Below, piece after piece: positions 50,096 through 60,700 of a stretch of DNA of 64,000 nt. Source of the DNA: Himantopus leucocephalus (Eukaryota > Chordata > Aves > Charadriiformes > Recurvirostridae). Made by a program: the position numbers and the translations under genes. Within the stretch, counting starts at the first letter, position 1. Each line of letters opens with the position of its first letter. Where the stretch lies: NCBI GenBank assembly GCA_003993805.1, contig RSEF01000002.1, positions 93,695,356 through 93,759,355 of the forward strand, read 5' to 3'. The notes beneath the pieces were generated by a model. It searched no databases and was not told the origin of the DNA. It saw only the letters and a list, made by a program, of their open reading frames with translations.

Positions 50096-51606
50096 TCTCT
50101 TTCCTGGTTGCCATATATATAGTACAATAGTGGAATCCTGCCTGTGGGAAGGAAGGTGGTATCCAACATTTTTCACAGTGTCATGTAAACCAGGTCCGAG
50201 ACAGCCAACACAGCAGTTAATATACCAGTGTTTTGCTTGTAGCTTAGCCTGGAAGAATGACCCAGCTAGGGAGGGGGTCCATACATTGGGAGACCCAGGC
50301 TGAATCCAGCTTCCAGGCACATTCTTGAACCAGTCTCCAAATCCCTTTGTGTCCCAGTCCCTCATCTGGAAAATTGGTGTTCACATTTTAGAGCCCTGGG
50401 GGAAGAACATGAGGGAGTGGAGGGAGAGATTATACGTGTTGAAGACAGATACGTAGGTGAAAGTTGAACCTAATACTAATTGTTACCATATCTTTCCTTC
50501 TGGCATCTCTCAAAAATGCTTGTCATTCCTTTATTTAGCTATAGTCGTTCTTTAAAGCAACAGCTACTAGCTGAAGGTACTTGGATAACAGTAAAAAATA
50601 TGCTGTATCAAAAATGGAAACCACCGAAACATATACGATGGCTTTATATTCAGCATGTAATGCACCCCAAGGAATCTCTTGAGTTGCAACCTGCTCAGGT
50701 GCCTGAAGTTACCTCACCAGGTTATTGCCTGAGGACTCATCGTGGTTACCTCATAGATTTTATGTTGGTCTCCTCAGTTACAGGACTAGTTCTTAGGAAG
50801 GAAGATATCTGGTAAAATGTGTGGACTTCAATTACTTTTCATAAGATCAAGATCAAAAGAAAGGTTCTCTGATATGTTTTCTTTTTTTTTTTTTTTTCGC
50901 AGTCCTTTAGTAGTAGTTTATACCATATAAAGTCTTTTCAGAATAATTTCCAGCATACCAGCAGGTTCCTTAGCTGGCTCCCATGGTACACTGAAATGAG
51001 TCTCATCTGGACGTGCTGTGTACTCTCTTTCCATATTCTGATCCTCTTTGATCACAGCAATCAAACAAGGAGTTCAGATGCTTCCTGGTTTGCCCCCTTC
51101 TATCTCTCTACTATTCTCCTTTTTGAAGACCATGTTAATGAAAAACAAGAATGTGGTGTTCAATATAAAAAATACTGTTAATATCTCAGCCAGTGTGGAA
51201 TTTTTACAGATTGGTCCCTTTTATTTTTTGAATTTCCTCTTCTTATTAAGAGATATAGAAATGTAGCAAATGTATGCTTTGTCTTTTTTTTTGTTTCCAG
51301 CAGCGCGTAGCTACTTCCTTCTTTAGTTTATGAAAATGAAAGCATTCTCTTCAAAAGCCATTTTTTCTCCACTGCAGTTTAAATTTCACTGTGTGGTTGT
51401 CTAAGCACCTTAAAGTTACGATTTCGGAGGGAAATGCAACTCTTTGCTAACTTGCAGTTTGAACGCTTCCCCAGTCGAGCTTGGGATATGACAGCCTTTC
51501 TTGCAGAATGTAAATGGAAAGAGTAAAATGGGACAAGAGACGCCTGCAGGTATTAATTTATGGGATTGCCTCAAAATTGTTAATCCCATGTGGGCTGAGT
51601 TTCTGC
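50096..51606 (+). other. Intronic sequence, no gene seen
   Basis: AT-rich intron. It includes two T-rich tracts that end in CAG, at about 50880-50903 and 51281-51300. Both resemble acceptors but no recognised exon follows. The 111-residue + strand frame at 50480-50815 has no family signature that I can see. Confidence 0.55.
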
Positions 51607-52292
51607 TCACCATTTTCCTTTAAATAGAGAGAACAGAATTCCACTTTTTCGTATTTTTTTCTTCATTGTGTCACTACCACTCTCTGTGGTTTGCAGTCGT
51701 CTATGCTCAGGTCGCTGCTTCTTTTTGTCTTCCTCATTGTGGTCCTGCTTCCCCAGGTACACACTCTCCTCATATTTGATGTCTGTTGAGCCACTTTTCC
51801 ATGGCACAGGGGAACTGTAGAGCCCTCTATGGTAAAGATTCTGCGTGGCTGTAGGGGGAAAGACGTGATGGAGCACCTAAAGATAGGTTTGCTTCCAGAT
51901 CTGCACTGCCTGCTGATTTGTTCAGATGGACGTCTGTACCAGTTGTGGATCTGACAGTGAGATTTGTGCCAAACTCGCTTGGAATCATGATATACCTCAA
52001 CTTTCATCACTGGCCTGCATGATGTCCCTCCTCGTTTTCTTGTCGTCCCCTTCTGATGTGGGGATGCAACATGAAGGCCCAAGCGCAGTTTGTCAGTGGA
52101 AGATCTACATTCAGAGCAGAGCATCGGACAGAAAATATTACAAATTGCCGTATATACCAAAGAGGCTAGCCTTGCCTGTTTACTAGGGTGGGTTTTGAAT
52201 AGGAACAGCACGTGCTCAGAGGGTGTCCCATGGCGTTGGGCCATGGGACGGGATCTGAAAACTTGAGTGGAAGATTTTCCTGACGTCATCAC
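51607..52292 (-). pseudogene. Unidentified coding-like block, possibly a broken processed pseudogene
   Basis: On the - strand two consecutive frames read like ordinary protein with G/C-rich third positions. The frame at 52003-51830 contains IPSEFGTNLTV and GAPSRLSPYSHAES. The frame at 51876-51607 contains LYSSPVPWKSGS and KYEESVYLGKQD, and ends in a basic stretch and SGILFSLFKGKW before TGA. They are offset by one base and switch near 51830-51840, where the first meets a stop. A third frame is open for 209 codons (52292-51663), but its Cys/Arg/Ser-rich text is less protein-like. I read this as the 3' end of a decayed coding sequence. I do not recognise the protein and see no clear poly(A) tail at its end. 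A chance open region cannot be excluded. Confidence 0.35.
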
Positions 52293-54315
52293 CTGATGTA
52301 GTAATACTGCAATTACTCATCTAGATGGTTGTTTTCTTCTTCTTCCCTTTTGCTCAGAAGGGTGGGTTGGGATTATTTGTCATCTTTGGCTAAACTGACA
52401 CAAAGTTATGTGGAACAGATGGACATCACCGGACTGCCTTTACGTACAGGTCATTAGCACAACATGTTTTGACAGGTCTGAATAGTTCAATCCCAGTCTC
52501 CGCCAGTTGTGATACTATGGATGTTAAAGCACTGATAGCATCTTGCCATTTCAGTTATTCTTTAGTTCCAGAACAAAAACGAAGCCTAAAAAAGCATCCT
52601 TCCCATTACTTCCCCTTTCAGAGGTTTCAAGGGAAACCTTCTAAAGTTTTTGCAGTAGGTTTCCTTTCCTCATGGAAGTGAGTTGCAGTTTGAGAGAGAA
52701 AAAGGGAGATATTTCACTTGTTGGAGCTTCAGGAGGTTTTAGACTTACCCTTTCTTTTTAAACCATGCTATGAATTTGTTTGTCTGATTTAATTTTAAAT
52801 CCTGCTTTGTCCATAAAAATTGTTTGTAAATGTTCTCTATCTGTAGAACTAAAAGAAAATGAAAATTTTGAAATCTTTAGAGTAGATTTTAATACCTCCT
52901 GCCTCCATCTGAGGTTCCTGCTTTCCTGCATGGGTACAGACGCATGCAGATGAACGCTGACACAAATGCATTTTCTCTGTTCTGGAGAAGCAGCATCATC
53001 AGTGGCAGCCACTGCATGCCCACAGCAAGTAAAGAGCAAGAGAGGAGACCAGACAGGACACGTCTTGTTACAATCAAGACACAGAAAACACTGTTGTTCT
53101 CATATAGAAGAAGAAAAAAATCTGTGAGGGGGGAAAAAAAGCAAGCTGCCTTTTCTGCCTTAGAAAAGCCATCCCACAGCACCACCTAGCAGACACAGAT
53201 GGATATGAATAAACAGACTTACGGCAAGACTGGAGCAAAATTCTACTGGGAGAATAGGATGTTGAGCAAGACTGTGTGCTTTAAAACAGCTGTTCCACCT
53301 AACACCTAGCACAGGTTATTGATAGGAGCTGAGTTGTTCTGTCCTTGTCTCATGCAGCTGTTACCCTTCAGCATCTGATATTTGTAGCCTGAGACAACTA
53401 ATGAAGCTCTCTGCATGTTTGATGAAGCACATCATCAGTTTTGAGGGGGTTTTTTTTTGGTACTCTGGAGTTGTGCTCTTTGGTCCCACATATTTTTTAA
53501 TGCACCTAGCTTAATCGGAGTGAAGGCATTCTCAGTCATCTTGCAATTTATTTATTTTCTTGTCTGCTTTAGTCCAAGGTGCCAGGGGGGAAAACAGCCC
53601 AGCAGCCTGCTAAGGAATACTGCCAGAGCACGAATTTTGAAGACCGTGGCGAGCACAGCCTGGTCCCACCCCTGTGGCTGGGCAAGATGTGTGAGAGAAC
53701 AGTCGAGCTGCAGCTGCTGAGTGCCCCTGTTTTTAAAAGTAGTTGTTGTACACGTTTGCTTTTCTGGGGGGACCAGAACACAAGCTTGCTTTTGGGCTGC
53801 AAATGTGAAGTATTTGTGGAACTAGCAGATTGCAGCCTATGACCTTTACTTTGTTACTTGATTAATCTTGCTCATCTCCATACCTTAAATTGCCGTTTAG
53901 CTTTCGCCCTGCCATCCTAAACGGGTGGGTATGAAAGGCTCTGGCCATGCCCACTGGTGGGAGGCTGTCTAGGAACTCAAAGGTCAGCGCCGCAATGAAA
54001 GAGGTGATTTCAGAGCAAAAGTTGCAGTTGGTTATGCTGAACTAGAGCAGCACTGGTCCTCCTGTGAATTGTGCTGTGGAAACAACATGACTCAGTAATG
54101 GGAAGGAGTTGTAGGACTTTGAACTCGCAAGGATTTTTAGTTTGATATTATGCATGTATGCAGACCTGCTTTACTACTCAGCGGCGGTACAGGGAGATCT
54201 CTGGCAGCAAGACTGAAATCCCAGTCCCTTCCAGGTTCTGGGATCTCTATTTTCTTGGTTAAAGTGGGGGATTGGCTATCAAGACTCTTAATTTGCTCTG
54301 TAGCATTGGGAAAAC

Positions 54316-54358
54316 TATTATTATTATTGTTGTTGTTGTTGTTGTTATTATTATTATA
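54316..54358. repeat. Trinucleotide microsatellite (ATT/GTT)
   Basis: A compound trinucleotide tract made of ATT units, then six GTT units, then ATT again. Poly-Leu or poly-Asn frames reading through it are artefacts of the repeat. Its length is probably polymorphic. Confidence 0.9.
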
Positions 54359-56184
54359 ATTCAGAGCCAAGAACTATACAACTAAATCCATATGTGGACA
54401 CCTAAAATATTCTTTCAGATATTGTGAGAGATTTTACTTTTATGAAAGGAAATGTGTTTATGCAGTACCTTGGAAAATCTAAAAAAAAGCCAACTTTTTT
54501 TCTGACATTTCCATAATCACTGTGGTAATATCTCTCATGCCCTTCACACAGGTGCTCCATGATGCTTCTCATCTCTTTTATGAAACTATTTAGATATTAA
54601 GTAAATGTTCCCCGTCAAGTGCTGTGAGAGCCTACCATGAAACATTTTCTAAAAGCAGGAAAAATAACACCAGAAGTAAGAGTTTAATGTGATTTTAGTA
54701 TTCTCAATAAACTCACCGCTTCAGAAATTGTACTCTACTGAGTTGAAAGGGTCAAATCTCAATTACATTTGGTTTTGGCTAAATCCATAGGAACCATTCC
54801 CATCAGACATTACACAGCTACCGCAGTGCATTTCAGTTGAGCTTTCTGGGATACAAAGGATCATATTCTGCAGCAGTTTATTTTACTGCTTTTGTGAACT
54901 GCTACCCCTCGTTAGGGCATCACTGTATTTACTGATTTTGCCTGCAGTTACTCTTGACTTCAGAAGAAAGTGGAAGTAATCTGTTGCGGTTACTTCAGGA
55001 AAAAGAAAGGCTTGGCTGTTTTTTTTTTTCTTCTCCTCTTTCTCCCTCTTTCCGTCTGTACTGCTCCCAAAGAACTGAAACAACAGCCCAAAATTGATCT
55101 ATGATGCAAGTCAAATCACTGCTGATTATGATCTCATACTTCTGTGGGTTCAGCTCTTTGAATGACCGTGGCAATTACTTGGCTAAAAACTATACAAGTC
55201 CCAGATGCTGAATAATTCTCAAATACTACATCTCAAATATGTTTCATGCTGACAATAATGAAACTGAAATGCACATTAAATAATGCCGCAATAAAGGCGT
55301 ATCTGACTGTGCAGTGGTTTAGTCCGCAGGTTCAGGGTAGGGCACTGAGAAGGGTCAAATAAAGAGAAATTTGGGCTCTGCTGCTCTGCTAGCTGCTCCC
55401 CTCTCCTGGTCACCATTGCTGAAAACCTACCTGTAGCTACATATATTTGATTTGGGTTATCTTATTACCTTGCTGTTTGGTATTTTTAGACTTGTGGCAA
55501 GACTGTTCACATTCCAGGTGAGTTTGGAGGATGCTCTGTGGTACTTCTGAGGCTCTGTTATCTCACTTGGCAGATACGAAACCTGCTCCAGGCTTGTCTT
55601 TCAGTTGCACGCACGGATTTCCAGGAAAGCAGGCTGTAGGGAGAGTTGTACACATACACACGTGTAAGCTCAGAAGCCCTGCTGGACCTGTCAGTTTTGA
55701 AAATGAGTTTTTGAGCCTTAAATACTTGTCATAGCTGTGTTCTGAGTCTGCTATATAGAAAACATGTTTCGAACCCTCTCTGTGTGCTGTCAAACTAGAC
55801 CAAAAGTAAGGATTGCTGTCACTGTGGTACTGATGAGGAACTGAAACGCAAATTCTGTGAGTCATAGGAGGTTTGTTAGCAAGCCGCTCAGTATTCTCTT
55901 AAGTGCTTGGGAAAATTAAGTCATTTAAGCTACAGTATCACAGGTGGTTACCATAATCCCAGACCACACCTGGTGTGCAGAGAACTACTAGAATCTCATT
56001 GCATTAAAGGCCTTGTCTTCAGGTGATTTGTGAACTAAAAAGTACATTTTGGGTGTCTGGATGGGCGTCTGAATCTTAGTGCATCTAGGACTGCTCTGTT
56101 ATGCTGAAATTAGGTGATCACTGTGATCTGGTGAAAATAACAAGTGTTATGGATCTTCTTGTACCCTGATGTCGCTTTCAGTAT

Positions 56185-56230
56185 ATGTGTGTTTGGGGGG
56201 TGGTATGGGTGTGTGAGAGAGAGACAGAAA
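56185..56230. repeat. GT/GA-rich low-complexity tract
   Basis: A stretch of GTGT, GGGGGG and GAGAGA units. It has a six-G run and a three-G run only, so it does not meet the four-run quadruplex rule. Confidence 0.5.
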
Positions 56231-56365
56231 GTAAGTTGCAGATGCCAGCTTAGAAAAACAAAGAGCGCTTTAAAATAAAAATCCAGGGGTCTCCATCTTG
56301 TTATTAATGTTCTTGATATAGCTGTTATCATTTAGTCACATTAAATCATTGAGGCACATTATTGG

Positions 56366-56449
56366 ACAACTAGCTCTAGGTGGCTCTGCAGGGAGTTGGA
56401 CAAGATGACCTCCAGAGGTCCCTTCCAACCTTAACCATTCTGTGAATCA
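56366..56449 (+). mobile_element. CR1 retroposon, terminal fragment
   Basis: Eighty-four bases in sense orientation contain TAGCTCTAGGTGGCTCTGCA, GGGAGTTGGACAAGATGACC and TCCAGAGGTCCCTTCCAACC, and end CCATTCTGTGAAT. This is the canonical 3' end of avian CR1. It is relatively well preserved compared with the fragment at 36398. Confidence 0.92.
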
Positions 56450-57447
56450 CCCAAGGTTCTTCCTTCTCTTTCTGCTGTAGTGGTACCCACATATATGTGC
56501 CTTGTACTGTGAAGAAAACGGTAAAAGCCAGATCTTTTTCATGAGCTGTAACAAAGAAATTTACTTTTGGTCAAAGTAGAGCTGGGATCTGGACATGGTA
56601 GTGAATCTGGACATCAGAGTCCTCTCAAGGATGTTGATGAAGCTGAAGTTGACTTTATCTAACCCGCAAACCTTTGGAACACGAGTGAACATGAGTGTGA
56701 TTAGTTAAGCCCAACTTGAGCTTGGGAAGCCATTCCCATGTTACCAGGAGGAGTGCTGTATAGAAACACTTCCACTTTTATTATCCAAGCAGGAGTCAGG
56801 GGTCTGTTACCACCTCTTTCTCCTTTCTGTTATTCAAAACCAAGCATATCTCTCTTCAGTTTGTATGTTTGTTTGATTTGCTGTGAAATTGAGGGTGGAT
56901 GTGATGAGTTTGGTTGATAAAACTCAGAGGAAGGAGTTAGCCTGGGATGGAAGAATTACATGATCTCCTCAGACACTGAACTTTGTCTCTCTTCCAAAAT
57001 AGTTAGTTATCACTGTGATTTGAGAGTACTGTTGCCTACCATAATAGCATCATATAATCTTGCCATTCTCCAGCTGTATGCAGAAGTTGCATACCTGCTT
57101 GCATTTATGAAAACCAAATTTTAAAATGTCTCTGTCCTCTTTCCATGAAGGAGGGAGTTAGAATAATGTGAAATTGCTAGGGCTGTGTAATTCAGCAGTG
57201 CCTTAGCTGATATGCAGTGACTTGTACCCCTATAAATCAGGTTTCTAAATGTTAGCTGCGTGGAAGATGCTGCCACTCAGCTCAGAAACCCACCACGTGG
57301 GAAGCTGGGAATGTGTCTGAGCTCAGTTACATTTTTGTTTTCCTCATGGAGTCCTGTGGATGTAGAAAAAAGCACCTGGGCTATACTGCCGATGTGAATT
57401 AGATTTGAGGATAGCCACCTTTTCCAGACTTGGGAAAGCTGTGACAA

Positions 57448-57753
57448 ATAGAATCATAGAATCATAGAATCGTTAAGGTTGGAAGGGACCTTTCAGATCA
57501 TCTAGTCCAACCATTAACCTAACCTGACAAAACCACTTCTAAACCATATCCCCAAGTACCACGTCTACCCTTTTTTTAAACACCTCCAGGGATGGCGAAT
57601 CCACCACCTCCCTGGGCAGCCTATTCCAATGTTGAATAACCCTTTCAGTGAAAAAATTTTTTCTAATATCCAACCTAAACCTCGCCTGGCTTAACTTGAA
57701 CCCATTACCTCTCGTCCTATCAAATAGGTGATTGCTGGAGAAATGTGACTGCT
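57448..57753 (-). mobile_element. CR1 retroposon, 3' part
   Basis: About 300 bases start with the triplicated ATAGAATC terminal repeat, then GTTAAGGTTGGAAGGGACC, TCTAGTCCAACCATTAACCT, AAACACCTCCAGGGATGGC, CTGGGCAGCCTATTCCAATG and CCATTACCTCTCGTCCTATC. This is the reverse complement of the CR1 3' region, so the element lies on the - strand. It is the best preserved CR1 here and the strongest evidence for an avian genome. It is truncated at its 5' end near 57753. Confidence 0.95.
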
Positions 57754-60700
57754 TCCATTCTATTTAGATGCTCCTCAGAAAGCAGCTTTATTCATTAACT
57801 TTATTTGGCATGTTGTCCAAAGGTAAATAAACAGGTCTGGTTTTGCAGTCAAACCACTGATTCTGGGTTCCTTTCTGTGCCTGATAGTACTCAAAAGTTT
57901 GAGAACAGAGAAAAATCTTCAGTTTATAGATACAGTGAAATACTAGTACTCTTGCCATTCCAGTAATAAGTGGAATATATACATATATATCTCCTTTCTC
58001 TAGTTTTACTTTAGTAATTATTCTTTCAAGAGGAGTTTGTGGTGGGTTTGTTCCATGGTTTTATGTATGATATTTGTTCTTTCAACAGTTTTATTATTTC
58101 AGTAGTTCAAACCGCTACTGTGTTGCTTTTTAGGGTGCCTAAAAAGGATAACCTGTTAACAATTATTTGCTTAAGAAAGATGTTGCAATAGATAATATAT
58201 TATAGTTTGGACTCTTTGTTAACACTCTGTCTTCAACCACTTCCACACATTTTGTACATGGGTTGTTTTGATTTCGAGTTTTTGCTGTTGAAATGTTGTC
58301 TGTGAGATTGTACAGTGTCAGGAAAGGACTGCCAACCATATCGTTAAACTCACAGGGGTTTTCAGGTGAAGTTATTTAAACCCAGCCATAGTTTCGGTAT
58401 TTAATATGAGTACTTTTTAATGGAACTGTTGAAAGAACAAATTTCACGTGCATAAAACCACGGAATAATAACAGAGTAGTTTTCCACTGTACTTGCAGAC
58501 TCAAATAGTTTTTTCCTCTAGGGCCCTTGAACTCAACCTTGATATTATTTAAACAGGACATCGCCAAGGCCATTATACCAAGTTGTTTCATGAGCAGTAG
58601 AACTAATGAAGCAATTTGTTATCTTTGTTCTTCTCCTTCCTTGCTTTTTCCTTCCCATCCCACATGCTTGAGGTACCATCAGTTCTGTTGTGTGTCCCAT
58701 GCCTGTCTTTGGTACAACTGTGGTTGTGGCTGGTGGAAGGCTTCAGGAGGACTATTTTTCTAGCTGGCTCCCTTTCACGATGGCTGGAAACCATTCCTTT
58801 TCTCTGATAAAAACACCAACCTGGGGGTCTTTTCTAATGCAGTTTTCAATTTGGGTAGGAATATAGTTCAATTACTGTCAAATGTGACTGAATTCTGTGG
58901 GCAGATCCCACAGTTACAGGGAAGAGTTAGTCTACAAGTGGACAGTGGGAGGGACAGCACAGCTTTCTAAGGAAACGAGGGTGAAAATGGAATGTTGTGT
59001 GTTTGAGTGGGTTTGATTTTGAAAGGAGGCTCCGAGAGAAAGTACTCGGATGGTTTCCTTGTTTCTCTGTTTTCTTCTGGCTTTGACTGTAATACAGCAA
59101 AGTCACACGTTTTATTGGTGATGACTTTCACAGGCAGGGATAGGGTCACCTCACCTGAGCCGTTTTGTGCATTGAACAGGAGGAAAACTAAGTCCATGAA
59201 GACGCTGAAGTTTTGAGATGCTGCTTTGTACACAGTTCCCATGTCAAACATACTGCAGGTCTGAAGCTTGAGAAGTACTCTGCCAATGTCATGAGGAACG
59301 TCTTTTTTTGCATGACCTACAGGCCAGCCTGTACAAATCAGAGGTTGGACTATGATAGGAGGTGGGTCTCAGAAGAAGGTGATTTGGTGTGGAAAACTGA
59401 TGTGGAGCAAGTCGACTTCCTTCTAAATGGTTTCTAATCACTCATGAAAATGATACAGTAGTGATTTAACCCTAAATCTCTAGCCTGCATCTGGAAGTTA
59501 AAATATTTCTGAAAACACACATTAGTCAAATATTTACTTGGAGGCTTAAAAAAAAAGGACATAAGATGCAGTGTTACATCTTCTATTTGCTTTTTAACTT
59601 CACAGTGCTTCAGCGTTCCCATAAGTAAAATGTGGTGAATTGCTCCCAATTCATAGAACTGTTGGATGACATGATTAACTGTAGATGGCTTTCAGATCCT
59701 TAAATGCAAAGCATGGAATAAGTAACACACCAGTTACTTATCTTAGTATTTTGAAGTATTAACAAGTTATTTAATCCCTTCTCTCTTTAAAATTGAATAT
59801 CTTTTGTCTTGAGTACAGTGACATTGTATTACATTAGATGTCTTCACAAACCAAGATATCACTCAGCTGTATAAAAGCTAGCATAGTATGATATGAAGGG
59901 GATTTTGGAGAGGGGAGTGAAGAAAAAGTCCTGTCTGCAGTTAAGTTCATAAAAACTCTTTTCCTTTCCTAGTTTTTTTGGAACACAGCTAAGGAAATAT
60001 CACCTGCCCAAGGAAAAGAAGTTGCTGAAACTCCCATTCTTTCCTGTTGCCAGAGGTTCAGCCCAGTGACCATCTGTTGAGGACAGCGTAGTTCAAGGCT
60101 AACATCATACATCAATATAGAGAGCTGGTGGGAAGGCTCAGCATGCAACTCTTCCATCATTACAAGAAAAAAAAAAAAAACCCCAAACCAAAAACGTGCC
60201 AAATGACCTTAATCACATTTCTCCTATGTAGGCACACACTTAGTTCCTGTGATCAATATAACAGCACCCAGTGGTTAAATTTTAGTTTGTAAGTTTATCT
60301 GATATGTGGAATTCTAATTACTTGTGGTTTCTTGTTGCTTATTATCTACTTCTTTTTACCAAGACGTGAAATGTCACAGTTGTGTCTGTTGCTGAACAGA
60401 TCATCAGGATAGTGTTCAAGAGAGTCAAGGTTATTTTTCATTCATTCTACTCATCACAATTGCAAATTTTATTTAATAGAAGTATGACTGATGCCTAAAC
60501 AACATTCTTGTTTAAAAAGTGGGACATATTTCTACTTTGGCTGTGATCTATAGACCTTTGGGTCATGCATTTGCAGTAACTACTGAAAAATCACCTAGTC
60601 AGACGGTATGCTTCCAGATGCTAAATTGCATTAGAATGACATTACACATGTCATCGTATTTTTATTGTATTTGCATAGTGCTAGTTTCATATGTGCCCGA

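Larger units (their letters stand above)
52293..57447 (+). other. Intronic sequence, no gene seen
   Basis: Intron of mixed composition. It holds an ATT/GTT microsatellite at 54316-54358 and a CR1 tail at 56366-56449. The somewhat G+C-richer stretch at 53570-53740 has short frames on both strands and nothing recognisable. Confidence 0.6.

Noticed and set aside
50480..50815. A 111-codon + strand frame downstream of the gap, considered as an FHOD3 or novel exon.
   Set aside because: It shows no similarity to the FHOD3 segments expected next, codon choice is intron-like, and no acceptor/donor pair bounds it.
54137..54370. Poly-Asn (- strand) and poly-Leu (+ strand) reading frames.
   Set aside because: Both are translations of the ATT/GTT microsatellite.
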